This document shows positions 43,526 through 56,200 of a stretch of DNA of 64,000 bases, piece by piece. A program made the position numbers and the translations under genes. A model generated the notes under the pieces. That model did no database searches. It saw nothing but the letters and a program-made list of their open reading frames with translations, and was not told the origin of the DNA. How positions within the stretch are numbered: the first letter of the stretch is position 1; each line of letters begins with the position of its first letter. The DNA comes from Platycnemis pennipes. Lineage: Eukaryota; Arthropoda; Insecta; Odonata; Platycnemididae. Location: assembly GCA_933228895.1 (NCBI GenBank), contig OW121846.1, positions 148,942,746-149,006,745 of the forward strand. The letters are read 5' to 3'.

Positions 43526-44870
43526 GTGACGTGTGACATCAATGAAATTGACTATTCATTTCGAGTTAGACCTATTCAATCATCTGATCAGTCTCAGGCT
43601 TTAAAACCTACCCCTATTGTGGCTTGCTTTGTAAGAGCAAGTACTGCCACTGGTCTCATTCAAGCCATACGCTCGAAGTACAATCTAGCCCTTGGAGATT
43701 TAAATGCCGAATTGGGACCGAGCAATCAAAGAGTTTTTTTTTCAGTGAGTCCTTATCCCCATTAAACCGAAAGCTGTATGCAGCAGCTAGAGTTTTAAAG
43801 AAAGACGGAAAAGTCAAATACTTGTGGGTCCGAAATGGCCGTTCGAGGCCAAGACGGCAGGGAACGTATCCTCGTCAACTCGGAAGAAGAATTACGTAAA
43901 TTAAATTAACATAAGGCTCTCTCGTTACTTTCTAAAAATACGTTATCTGAGAGCGCAGTTACGATATGTCTGGTAAATTGTCAATTACTTATGTGCCATG
44001 TTGATGAATTCCGAGTACACTTTACCGCCAACCCTGTAGACATTATCTGCATGACTGAAACATGGAAAAAGCCGACTATCTCCGATGCCATGGTTCACCT
44101 CGATGACAATCATCTGATCCGGCACGATAGGGTTGGATAAGTCGGCAGTCGCCTTTGCTCACCATCGCCTTTAATCAACTGCATTAGTAACTTCGCCTCT
44201 GACCTACGAGAAACGGCCCGAATTCCTCGTCATCGAAATAGCGGGGGTAAATCTCTCAAAACTTTTATCATTCATTGTAAACTGACTGCCAAAAGTTGAG
44301 AATATGTCAGATATACAAAAATGTATTTATGAAATTAAGCCTAACGTTTAAAAAATATTGTAATTGTTGGAGATTTCAACGCTATTTGTTCGGACGAAGA
44401 GTAAAGCCCTTCACCAATTATTCGTGAGACAACGTAACATTGTAAAACGCTCAGTTATGAACTCTAAACGACTGTACTATACAAATATTCTTTCTAATTC
44501 CGCTAATCCTAATGACCTTTGGAAATAACTAAAAAATCTGGGGCTTATTACACAGTCAGAACATTCAATCGTAAATGGGCTCACACTAAATGAATTGAAT
44601 ACTTATTTTTCTACGAGCGGTATCCCTTCTTCCAGTCCAACGAATGACATCCTGATAAATATTCCTTCTGTTGATGCGTTAGTGCCGTATATTGATATTT
44701 TTACTTTTATTACGTCACGCCAGACGCTCTGCGTAAGGTACTCTTTGGGACGAAATGAAATTCAGTTGCAATAGACGACATCTCTGTTAGATACTTGAAA
44801 TTGGTATTTAACGCTATGACTCCTGCTCTACTTAAAATATTAAACTCCTCGCTGATGTCGAGACGGCTGA
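43526..44870 (+). pseudogene. Degenerate LINE: ORF1 end, endonuclease, start of RT
   Basis: This is a decayed CR1/Jockey-type LINE. ORF1 sequence runs from about 43526 to 43899 in two frames that switch at a T run (43734-43742). Its end (ESLSPLNRKLYAAARVLKK, then KYLWVRNG) matches the C-terminal pattern of LINE ORF1 proteins related to the baculovirus FP (FP25K-like) domain. ORF2 fragments follow with endonuclease motifs: VDIICMTETW (about 44035-44070), HLIRHDRVG (about 44125) and IVIVGDFNA (about 44350-44385). The start of RT includes IDDISVRYLKLVFNAMTP (about 44770-44830). Several stops and frameshifts break it. The rest of RT is absent after 44870. Confidence 0.7.
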
Positions 44871-45944
44871 AAGGAGAAGGTGGAGTACTCCTTCGTGGCA
44901 TTGGTCCTCTACACCAAATTCTTCCGCGCTGTTGTAATGCTGCTTTTGTCTCTTTTTCAGGGAACAAGTAAAGCATGTTTGCTACCAATGTTAAATCAGC
45001 GCTATTTTATTATTGTAGCGGGGGTGACTTCACATGGTATTATCCCACTGCACCAATTCTATTACGAAACCCCTCCAAGCTGGTCCATTCCAGGGGAAGG
45101 ATGCTGCGATCGCCCGAGGGGCGTAATGAGCCCCGCGGCCGCTTGGTGGCAGCCCAACTGCAGCCTCTCCTCCCCTCACATGCAAATGTCCCGGTCCTTG
45201 CGCACGCGCCCTGCCCCGGGCACGCCCTCCTCCCAACGCTCCCCTGGAACCAGAATCCGAGAGGAGGGTAGCTTAGTCGAGGAATAGTGTACGAGGGTTC
45301 GGAGTTCGAGCCGCCTGCCCCTCGGCGCCACCGACGTCTGTGTGGACGGCGGGTGCACACCTTGCCATGCCTGGATGCTCGGAAAACGCGCATCAGGGAA
45401 GGGGGGGTAGCCAATTTTGTCCCTGCTCCGACCGTGGTTGGCAAAAGGATGAAAACCCGTATGAAGGGGGATGTCCCGTATGAAGGGAGTGGATGCCTCA
45501 AGGAAAAATGCGTTTTCAAGCTTCGCTCAAGTTCGTCACCACTTCGGCTGTTACAAATAGAATTAGTTTTAGTTTTCATGTATCGACACCAAAAAGATTC
45601 TGTTTCGCTGCTTACGAGACAATGTTTGGCGGACCGTCCAGGCAAGACGGTGCTGCCATCGTGATAGTGCGCCGAATAAGGAGTCAATTTAGCGGTCAAC
45701 TCAACAGTCAACAATCAATTTAGAGTGAATTCAGCAGAACATATTTTACGCTTCACCAATTTGCTGTGGTTCTATAAAATATGTATGCATAGGAAGTTGT
45801 AATTTTAAAGAGGAGTGATTATTCTTGAACATAAACGTTATCACTTATTTGCACTTCATATTTACCCATAACCAAGTACTGCTCCCCCAAATATGGGTGA
45901 TGTTGGCTATATTTTTTTTCCTAAATTAGTCATTTTTCAAACTC
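44871..45944. other. Unassigned GC-rich stretch
   Basis: A GC-rich block at about 45050-45450 gives long frames on both strands (up to 224 residues on the minus strand) that overlap each other and have no recognisable content. I do not call a gene. Confidence 0.4.
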
Positions 45945-46015
45945 ACGGGCATTCTAGATACGGCCTCCTAGTACTCTAACCACCGTAACAACCCGATCCC
46001 CTCCGCGAGTAGGGC
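45945..46015 (-). repeat. tRNA-derived SINE head fragment
   Basis: The minus strand reads GTTACGGTGGTTAGAGTACT followed by AGGAGGCCGTA, the second-family head motif. The B-box half is degenerate. Confidence 0.5.
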
Positions 46016-46299
46016 ACCATTGTCGCCAATCGAATATATTTCCACGACAAAGGTGAGGGCATTGTTTTCTAAGGACAATTATTCGCTCATCTGAGAAGGG
46101 GCAGCCGAGTGTTGGGTCGGTTGGCACGGGAGTAGCGCAACTCTCTCCTCTTCACACTCCGTGCCTCACGAAGCATGCACTGTCTCCGGGGACGCGCCCC
46201 TTACCCGTGAGCGACGAAGTTTGATGGTGAAGAGATTTTCATCCCTCAATATCCTTAATACAGTGTTTTCTCGTCTATTCTTTGCGAAAAGGAAAATTC

Positions 46300-46589
46300 T
46301 CAAACTTGTTTATACTCAATCAGTGGCAAACCAGCCACTACTAGAGTGACTAGTGGAAGGCACTTCAGGTTGATTAATCCTTCCGTGAATGAAAGACACA
46401 ATGAATTACTTAGAAATATAATAGAAGGGAAAATGAAAGAGAAGGTCCCGCAAGGAAGACCCAAGGCACAAGCATATAGGGCAAATAAAGAAGGACGTGG
46501 GAGAGAAAAGATATCAGGGTGTGAGTGAATTAACTCTACACAGAACAAAATAGAGGGCTACAATGAACCAATCTTAGGATTGAAACACT
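46300..46589 (+). pseudogene. LINE reverse transcriptase C-terminal tail
   Basis: The + frame ending at 46528 contains RHNELLRNIIEGKMKEKV followed by GRPKAQAY, which corresponds to the conserved tail of arthropod LINE RT proteins (LL..I.EGK....RGRPR...Y). After 46528 the tail continues in another frame (INSTQNKIEGYNEPI), matching the usual W-RA-NQS-type ending. It is followed by a TGA repeat, as seen at 3' ends of such LINEs. This is a 5'-truncated, dead copy, possibly of the same lineage as 63690-64000. Confidence 0.6.
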
Positions 46590-46609
46590 GATGATGATGA
46601 TGATAATGA
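46590..46609. repeat. TGA microsatellite, probable LINE tail
   Basis: Five GAT/TGA repeats directly follow the LINE RT tail and are the likely 3' terminus of that copy. Confidence 0.7.
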
Positions 46610-46800
46610 TTGGTACTCCGTCCGTCGGATGGGACGTTAAGCCGTTGCCCCTTTGCCGCCTGTCGTTAAGTATAGGTTAATGCCGACGCCGGGTTTCTCT
46701 CCACCCTTCCTCCGTTCCCTGGAAACTCCTACCATTACCCACTTACCCTACTTGGCACAAATGACCTCAGCTGTCGGTCACCTCCCCTGATTTACTACTT
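46610..46800 (+). repeat. SINE body, second family
   Basis: CGTCGGATGGGACGTTAAGCC and GCCGACGCCGGGTTTCTCTC match the body of the SINE at 40480-40760. The tRNA head is missing; the piece abuts the LINE TGA tail. Confidence 0.6.
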
Positions 46801-49800
46801 ATTTATGAGCAACCTGTGCTTAATAGAAAGGCCCACAGAGGGGCTATAAATATGTTCAAACTTTTCCCTTTTGAATTTCCATTTCCTCCTTCCATTGATG
46901 ATATTTGGCCCAGCCTCTCATCCATCTTCTATCTTCTCCCTCAATGGCGGCAGTTCGCAGATATTTGATCACAAGTTAAAGATAGATTAAAATGAGGATT
47001 TCAGTCGCGTGAAAGCTGAAATGAATTTTCTGAACTCAACCAACTGACATCATTCGCTATTGGGTTTGATATTTCTTTTCCCCTTCTCTCTCTTCCTCCA
47101 CTCCTCCATTTGTAGAACCCGTTTGTGTGCCCCATGATCTCGACAGTGGTCGGTAATTCTTATTGGATCGTGGAGCACGATACCGCTGCTCCAAGTGATA
47201 CCGATTTGTCCAAGACTCAGTCTGTTATCCTCTTATGAATCATCTCTTGAAGTCGCATCTAATCAGCATGGCGCACGCTGTTAAATGTATTGCGTTAGCT
47301 GGGGAATATAGACAATCCCTATGAATGAAGTTTAGTTGGTAATATTTCCCCAGAGCAACCTCCCGTAAGACCTAATAGGTATTTAATGAAGGTTGAACTT
47401 AGTTGGTATGCATTTCTGAACTTATTATTTTCTTTATGTTAAGTTTTATTGTGAACAAAAAACGTGAACAAACATATGTTGAAGTCAACTGCGAACATCT
47501 TCGATACCCTGAAGCTCTTTTATACTTTCAACGCCTCTGATTTGGAGGTAAATAAATATTAGACTAACCAAGCCTGAATGGGGTCGTTTACCATATTTTT
47601 TTTATTGCCGAATCTGATAGAATTTGTAAAATAAAAGGACCCGTATTTTTCCGTTTTCTGATCCGACAATTATTTCCCGAGTTATAAGCGGCGAAAAACT
47701 GATGTTTTTAACCCTTTCGGAAAAGTGGGTGTGGTGCAACCTCTGACGTATATCGACTTCGTCCAATCACAACTGAGCCCGCGAAGTTACTTCGCATTAT
47801 CGCAAAGGGGGGGACACAGCTGACTCGGCCAATGGGAGCGATTTCGACAGCATCTGTGCGAGCAGACCTTCCGAGAACCCCCCTGCACTCCCTTACCCCT
47901 CCCCTGAAAGCAGTCAAGGACGGGAGGAAAATGACGTCAATGTTATCACAGCAACATTTTCGGTGGGCGTCACCTTTTGCTTATTTTTATTTTTGATTTA
48001 TGAGTGAATGGTTGTGGTTAGAAGATTAATTTTTCACTAAAATTCGTTTTTCGTTTCCATCTAACGATTTTGTGTACAAAATTGCGATTTTGGTTCCGAG
48101 TAAACGCCCCATTGACAGCGAAAATCGGCCAAAATATGACTCTACCGGTTATTTGCCCGTGGTATTTTATTTATAATTATTTAAACTTGTAACATTGATG
48201 ACAAACCTCTGCACTGAATGTGACCTGAAAAAACCCCCCAAAAATGTTTACCACGTTTACTACTCTGTTGGGTGAAGAATAACGGATTGGAACTTGCACT
48301 GACCAGCATTTACTCGAGTACATCTTATTTAAAATCCATTAATAATTCACATAGTAGAAAATGATTAGTTTGATGAGACGTCGAAGGGAGGATTTCCGTT
48401 TCTCTCGCTCTTCGAGACTAAAGAATATCAAATGTTCAGCGTGTTTTCTGGACCTCAATGTTTAATCAACTTGCACATTACGTGCCATGCACCAGCGTTC
48501 AAAGAGCAACACCTCGTTCTCCCCGGCAAAGCCGAGGGTGTAGACGGGAGGTCGGCTGTTTGGTGAGGAATTATAAATCCAGTGCAATAATAATGGCCGT
48601 GCTTATTTATTTGCCCACATAATTTATGCTTCGGGAGACGAAGGAATCCTGCTCCTAAATGCCACCCTCTCTTCCCTTGAGATCTCTTTGTTAATGCTCA
48701 AAAGGGCCCCAGCTCCGTGCCGGGATGTACTATTATGCCCGCATTATTTACGATCCCCGCCCTCGCCACAGAGTTTACATATGCGCGCCGTCGCCGTCTG
48801 ATGAGATGTCACCGGCCGAAGAGGATTACAGTGCTGCGGCGGCCATGTCGGATCCCACCATACTCGAGAGTATCCGTTACTCTTCAATGACTCTCCGTTC
48901 AAGTCCCGACAGGGATGCGGTGGCGAGATTGATGTCAGGGGGATTCGGCGAATGAGGCGAACTTATCAACATGTGACCGGATGTCACCTTAGCCCCCTCG
49001 GATCTCGTCTTAATTGAAATCCTTTTGGTCACGAGCAAAAATTCGCTTCTTTAATCCGGGCGGGGTAGGAGGTAATGGATGACAACTGTCACCTTGAGTT
49101 GTATCGCCATTCCCACTGAGCTCGCGATACAAGCACTTGATGGTTAATGTTTCTCAGCATATTTGTCCCACTCAGTGCAAAGTCTGTAGTCCATAAACTC
49201 GACTCCAACAAGTCTTAAACGTTTGTAGCACTTAACGCGACTACTACAGTTCTGATGTTGAATCTCCTTCCCAAATCAAGAAATGTGCTTGGAAAGACTG
49301 CAGATACTACAGTCCAAAGAGCTACAAATTTTTATACTGTTAAAAATTGGTGAATTTGATGGCAATTCAACGTATTTTGATGGCTGCCAAGTGATAAAAG
49401 ATACTTTATAGCTATCATTGCTAGAACAGAATCCATTGTAAATTACCACTCAATCACGAAACACTGACATAGGTTTTCGCTCATGAGTTACCTTGTTGGA
49501 TTTGAACATTTAATATGTTCATATGGGTTTTAATCCGGTTAACCTTTCTACGTGGTGGATATGCTATATTTCCTTGGATTTAATCCTAAAACTCGTGGTG
49601 ATTAGTGCGTAGAGGTGTGAGCAGAAGTAGCCGGCATTGTGCTCGAGTGACCCTTGCCGCTCCCATCCGTAGCCATTCATCCGTTGGGGGGATTGAAGAA
49701 TCCGCTGACATCGCCGCTAACTCATAGCACTAGAGGGGACATGGTAATTTCGCGCGCCTTTTCTTTTCTTTTCAATTTGAGTCCGTATCCGGCCGACCTG

Positions 49801-51962
49801 TAGCGCGCGCATATATTAGAAGGAAGACGCGTGGAATGCCGGGCCCCCGAGGGCCCTTACCGTGCCGGCTGCGTCGGACGGGACGCGTAATGAAGTCCAC
49901 GCCATGCGGTCGCAATGGGCCGTTCCGATCAAGGGCCGCCCGGCGGATGGACTGAACCTCCCATGCCCCGCCCCTGATGGCCACTGCGCCTGGAACGCGG
50001 TTTCCGTGACAGCTACGCTTCCTTTCCTTGCACGCCTGTGTACAGCACCAGTCACGCACTCGGCGCTAAGCATATTCAGTCAAGTCTCTGCGAAATACTT
50101 TTTATTTCGTACTTTGGAAAAGCGGGATTCCTCCGCTGCTGTTTTTCGAGCTGGCTTGCCCCTCTTTCCTTCTTTTTTGACCTTGTCCTTTTTTCGCCAC
50201 ACCCCTACCTCGAGCTATATGAGTAGTTTTTCCAACTGGCGCATGGGATTGCCATAGGAAATGAAGGGGGCTAGAATGAGGTTTTATGGTGCTCCAACCA
50301 TACTACGTACTACAACCATTTTCTCCCTTATTTTCTCTAAAAATCGCTTCAACACATTTGGAATGGGTAAAATGACGAAAGGATAATCATCTCACCACCG
50401 CGCTATATCACCCCAATGACGTTCGGGCGTCATCGATGGTAAATTCCAAATGGTAGACACGGTTTTTGACCTAGTGCGATTTTCGACCGTAACCATTGCA
50501 AACATGACTACCTCTTTATCACCACAAACATCAGTTGATATGACTTGTGCTCCTATTTGAATTCAGCCATTCCTAAAACAACTTATGGGCTCCTCAAAAC
50601 TTTGTACATTTTGCAGCGGTCATCAGAGAGAAAACTCAGAAAGGTATTTTTTGAAGAGAGTGGGAAGGAAAAAAAATAAAAACCTGGCTCTTCATTTGAA
50701 AACAGACCAACTCGATACGGCATGAATAATGTTTACCCTTGAAAACTAAGCTCCGTGAGTACATTTTTTCAGTGGGACTGAGTCCGCAGATTTTAGTTAA
50801 TACGGGTGGTCCATAGGGCTGTCCATTAGATGCTTGTAATGATGAGTGAAAGCGACTCAGTCCAGGAGACGGGATATTTGAAAATATATTTTATCATTCC
50901 GGGAGAAAACCGATGCATACGGGGAAGTAGGCAAACCTTGTGGTCTACCATTTTGATTAGATTGACGGTTTTCCTGCATCACCTCTTGAATCGGTGGGAT
51001 GGACCGAAACTCGCCGGAATATTCGTGTGGAGGCGCATATAGTCCACCTTACTCTCGCTGCCTTTCGGGGTAGGACTTCCCTCGGTCTCCCGCGGGTGAG
51101 GCTTACGATTCTGTCGACGATTTCCGAAGACCCCGGCATGGTTTTTTCCACTTGAATCAAGAGCGTGGCGAGTTTGACGAGAGAAATCCCGACTCACGAT
51201 CGAAGAGAGGCGGGGAGGAGGCGTGGGTGGGAGGCGTTTGGCTTTTCGTCCACCCCTGCCTGGCTCGTCTTTGCTGCCAGGCTGGACGGAGCGAACGTGG
51301 ATGCCCGCCCCACAGCACATAAGCTTCGTTTTCCACATTGATAAGGGCCGCAGAACACCTTATGTCCAGTATCAGGCACACTCATTCCATTCGCTAGTGG
51401 TGTGAAGAGTACTGTGTTTTTTGCGCGCAGCTGGACGTAAGCTTAATTGAGCGAGAGTGAATATTATGTTTCCTTGTTCCCTGCCAAGCTGATTCTCTAA
51501 AACATTGCAAGAACACTATCTCTAATAGTGAGCGGTTTCATGGTATTTGATTGGTTTGAGGCATGTTTCTCTGAATGAAGCTGTACGGCAATATACTCTG
51601 TATTGATAAAGTAAATGCAAATGAAATCCATTGGCCATATTCAGCTAGTTATCGTCTTTGAATGGGTCTTGTGCTCCTTTGCAATCACGCAACGACATGT
51701 CCTTGAGGAGAGGATTGAAACTATTCAAAATTCACTAGTAAAAGATAATTAAATCAAGTAGTTGTTATGAAATGACGAGTAGGGTAAAACACAATTACAG
51801 ACCGATATGTGATTTATTTATATTTTATTCTACAACCATCAATTTGAAAACAACACGTATACAATATTCCTATCATTACTGTTTTGTGCGTTTACTGAGA
51901 GCTGTTCTTTACTTCCTCAGGAAGGGAAACGAAAATTTTCGCGTCAAGAAATATTAAGCTTG
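46801..51962. other. Long unassigned stretch
   Basis: No gene supported. Compositionally distinct islands lie at about 47590-47970 (low-copy or repeat-like), 48540-48960 and 49640-50060 (CpG-rich). The 48590-48650 part holds clustered AT-rich motifs such as TTTATTTG and CATAATTTATG amid non-repetitive sequence, possibly regulatory. Frames in the CpG-rich parts overlap on both strands and match nothing. Confidence 0.4.
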
Positions 51963-52130
51963 GCGTACCAAGGCTACCTTCTGGCGCCCGGGGCTAACTT
52001 GATGGTTGCCGCCCCCGGTACCCGGTATCTTTTCTTAAACTAAAAACAGATATTTTTTCAATTTTGGCGCCCCCCCCCCTTTTACGGCGCCCGGAGCGGC
52101 CGCCCCGTTCGAACCAGTACCTTGGTACGC
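51963..52130. mobile_element. Short GC-rich MITE
   Basis: The 11 bp inverted ends GCGTACCAAGG and CCTTGGTACGC enclose about 146 bp, with mirrored GGCGCCCGG-type motifs and a C run. It recalls small GC-rich elements seen in several insect genomes. Target duplication is not evident. Confidence 0.5.
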
Positions 52131-52975
52131 TACTGATCTTGGGTGACTGGATACACGAAGTAATGCCGTGGCATGGCATGAGGGATAATGTTCCGGAATC
52201 ACATTACTCAAATCTGTCGCGTGAATCGTGGAACGTAATTTTGTCGCACCGACATTACGACGCTGGCGCTCATGTCGTCTCGGAACGTGGAAGTGCACGG
52301 CTGAAAACCTCCCTGGTGAGAGGGAAGAGGAGCGGGTGGGCGAGGTGAGGGAGTGGGGGAGGGAGTTTATTCGTCCGGATGCGTCTCGGTGGAGGTGTGG
52401 ATGAGATCGTGGATGAGGGGTGGTATTGGAGGTGGAATGTTTTCTCGTGGAGGAGGTGACTGAGGAGGGCGGAGAGGGGGGATGAGGGAAGGAGGGTTGG
52501 GGGGTCGCCTCTTTGCTTCGAGAGGGTCCCGGTGCGGGCCTGGTGGCGCGGGGAGATAGGGCACCTCGGAGAGGAGTGAATGGGAGGGGAAGTGGGGAGG
52601 GGGGAGTGTGGCAGAGGAGGTCGTGGCGTGGTCAACCGAACCGGTTGTCTCAACCCCCTCCGCTCACCCCTCAACACCCTGAGCTTTTCGTCATCGCAGC
52701 AACAATGTTACCCGCCGCACGTTTACGGGATGATGTTTCTCTGAATGAAGAGTGCGCCGGCCCCGTTGAGTCTGTGGAACTTGTCGAACTCACTATCCGT
52801 CGGCAACGTGTTTACCACAATCCAACCGGTAGTCATTGCTCGGTCCAGCGATTACATTTGAGATCATGCGCGTTCAACGAGTAGGGGCTGATATCAAGGT
52901 CACTTCATATTTAAAAAAACGTCGTTCGATGCGTGATTTCTGGAAAGAATTTAATTCTAATATTAAATCAGAAAT
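52131..52975. other. Unassigned G-rich stretch
   Basis: Strong G richness at 52320-52640 on the + strand produces proline- and arginine-rich frames that I regard as artefacts. Confidence 0.4.
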
Positions 52976-53201
52976 TTTTAACTGAGTAAATTCTTTTCGG
53001 AACTTCATCCGGGTTAGATCTGCCATCTCCGCCGACGTTTTGATGACCGACTCATCCATCTTTCGTTCTTTCTATCATCGTATTCTGGGCAAAAGACGAA
53101 CGAGACGATGAGTGGGTCATCGAAATGTCGGCGGAGATAGAGAATCCAAGTTGGATTATCCAACTCGGATGAAGACCTGAGAAGAATTTACTCAGTTAAA
53201 A
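52976..53201. mobile_element. Foldback (MITE-like) element
   Basis: Arms of about 75-95 bp are inverted copies: TTTTAACTGAGTAAATTCTT, CTTCATCCG, ATCTCCGCCGAC and GATGACC.ACTCATC occur in the left arm and, complemented, in the right arm. The central loop is about 50 bp. No coding capacity. Confidence 0.7.
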
Positions 53202-56200
53202 CATTAGGAATGCACAAGAAATTTCTTTGAATAGATTTTTTAAATGTTATAATGATTCAGTTACAAGTGGACAAAATTCCATCAAAAATCGAGATCAGTT
53301 CCGCAGTTAGCACATCCAGTCTACGCTTAAAAAGCCTAATCATTTAATACAAACTCATTTTATGCATCTACTGCTTCTCATCGATTAACCAGGCATCCGT
53401 GGAGCAAATTCTATTTTTAAGGTCGATTCCTGCAACAAATTGTGGATTTCACTCAAATTGGTCTTGATTTACGGAGTTTAGCTAAATGACTCGAAGAAAT
53501 GAGTTGTGGCGACGTGAAATATTAGTTTTGATGAGAAATCCCTCCCGAAGGTACGTCGTAATAGTGTTATTAGGTAATAATAATTAATAAGTTTCGTGCA
53601 GTACATATACGAATGGTAATTAATCAAATATATTTCCACCGATCCATTTATGAATTCGTTTCTCCAAGTAGATACTTCTCAAAAATATTATTTTCTGTCA
53701 GAATCCACTTGTCGGTGCTGTGAATGGCTGAGGCTGAGATCGGAGCGCACACCATGCTAAGAGAATTTGAACCGTCAAAATTTGGTTCAAGAAAAACAAA
53801 CAATTTGAGAAAATGTCCTTAGATGTTATCACTTATCACACCATTATTTGAGATATAGGGACGCGAACTAATAACTAATTTACCAAAAGCTGCTCCTTGT
53901 GTTGATCGGAGGCATATAGTTTGATTCCAGCATCCTTCGCCCTTAATCTCTTCCTCCCCTGCCGTCATCAGAGTTGCTACAGGTCAGTAAAGTCAGGAAA
54001 AAGTCGGAAAATCAGGGGAAATTCGATGCGGAGTCAGAAATGTTGAAAATAGTGGTGGTCAATGCCCATTGGGTACTCAAATATTGCAACAAAACTTTCA
54101 CTGGCTGTCAGCACCACTAGTTCCTATTTCTGCAGCTCAATGCTCGCAACAAGGGCCTCCGCTACTTGTGTGCCTGCCAAGGAGTCCATATACAATCTAG
54201 TATCCCTTATGCCTGCTAAGGTTAAGATATTTAAAGGTTATAAGATATATAAAGGTTATCTATGGCCTTGGCTATGCAATTGAATTTCGCTCTACTCAAT
54301 GCTATCCCCTCCTCGCTGAAATCTTTGACAGGCTCTGGTAAAATTAGATTTTTTTGTTAATTAATTCATTTTATTATACTGACTTTAGTAGTGTTATGAT
54401 GATAGGATTGACCTCTTAGGGAAAAAAGAGCACAGTGTATGGATGAAAAATTACTTTTTATGCCTACCAAATTCCTAGTATGAAGTATAAAGACTTAGGG
54501 TCAGTTTCACCAACGAAGATAATCGTTTTACCTCGATTAATTTTGGGATCAATCGAGTACTGTGACTCCTCTGTTTCACCAGTACTATTAACTCAGTTTT
54601 GGGGCATTATCGCGGTTAATATTTTTACCGGGGTTTTTCGTCGGTGAAATCTTATTATCGGAAATAATTCTGTTGTAGCAATATGGCGCGCAGGCGATTT
54701 CGTGAGCTAATTTTAGATATTAGTTACATTGTCGAGACATTTGAGCTCAAATAGCATAATTTAAGGCAATTACTAGGTGGATTAAGGAAGGCGCTAATTG
54801 ATTTGAACCCAGAAGCTGAGATTTTACTTATCCTGAATTAATAAACGCAACGAAAAGCACATAGAAACTAGTGTTTTCTAGTTTACTTTCTAAGCACTGC
54901 GAATCCTCTAGATGGTTGGGCGAATTGGTGAATTTCTCGAACATCCTTATTCTCGGAACCTAAATATTTTACGTAAGTTTCATTATATCTCCTGCTGAAA
55001 GGTATCACTTTACCTTGGTGCTCTGTTATTCGTTATATGCATGGATTCTGTAGCCACACCTTTAAGTAGTGCCTGACATTATATTACCGTGAGATAGTTA
55101 ACTGTTGAATTAACTACCGGGAATTTATGCTCTAGGTTGAATTTATTATATCACTCTATTTGTATTTGAATAGCTAAATATGGCGCGCGTCATTTGTTTT
55201 TCAGCGTAAACATGCGAAAATGTAGTCCAGTGCATGGTACTACTGTCAAGTGAGTGATATTAGCCATGAGCGTAAAGATATCCATGAACAAAGAAAAAAT
55301 TTATTTGGTGGGAAAGAAGTCTTCGCTCTGACGCCAATGACAACGACGAAGGAAATGCTAAGTTTTGAGTGATTGAAAGGAACCTATAATAGCAGTTACT
55401 GTACGTTTTCGAAACGCTGCAGATAAAGACAATCTGATTTAAGTTCATCCCAGTATTTTACTTCTGCATCTCCTACACGTAACAGTGAAGACAATAAGTC
55501 TTAGTCGAGATGTTTAGTAGAATTAGGAAAAGCGGAAATATAAAAACTGACATGCATTGACTGTCAGCCATATTTTTCCAGCATGGTGCCAATGCGTATC
55601 GCATGTTATTTTTTATAGTTAACCTACCTTGATAGTAGGAGTGTAATTTCCCGCTACTTTAAAATATCTGAACCGGAGAAAGGCTTATTTTATTGGTTAT
55701 CCCCTAAAGGTTCAACTAATGGTAACATGGTCAATTACTCCCTCATTTACCTTTGTTTAGTTAGTGTTCATTTTATGCCATAATATGTTCCTGAGGTCAA
55801 CCACATTGTTTTATGTCTTTGTTTTTCAGAAATCCTATGGGCCATTTTGGACATTTTATTAGGGTTATTTTTTTAAATGTGCATTTTCTTGTGCAGAATA
55901 TTATCCTGTAATGAATTATCTTGTTTAATCGTTGATCTACAGTATTGCTTTGTGCAATTTATGGTATTTTATAAGAGTTTTAATTTAGTTTTTACTTAAA
56001 CTCCTGTATTTTGCAGAAATAGTACCTGAATATTTGTTCACAAGGTTATAATTTATAATTGCCTAGTCATGCAGATTTGTCAATATTTTTTCCCCTTCTC
56101 ATGTAAAATTGCGGACTTTGACTCTTGGTTGCGTTTCTTAAAGTGAGTAAAAATCTAAATGTCGGTGAGGAAAGAGTCAGGAAATTTGAAAACCTACATC

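Noticed and set aside
45040..45714. Minus-strand open frame of 224 residues
   Set aside because: It lies in a GC-rich block with equally long frames on the other strand, has no recognisable domain and no sensible composition. GC-rich DNA has few stop codons.
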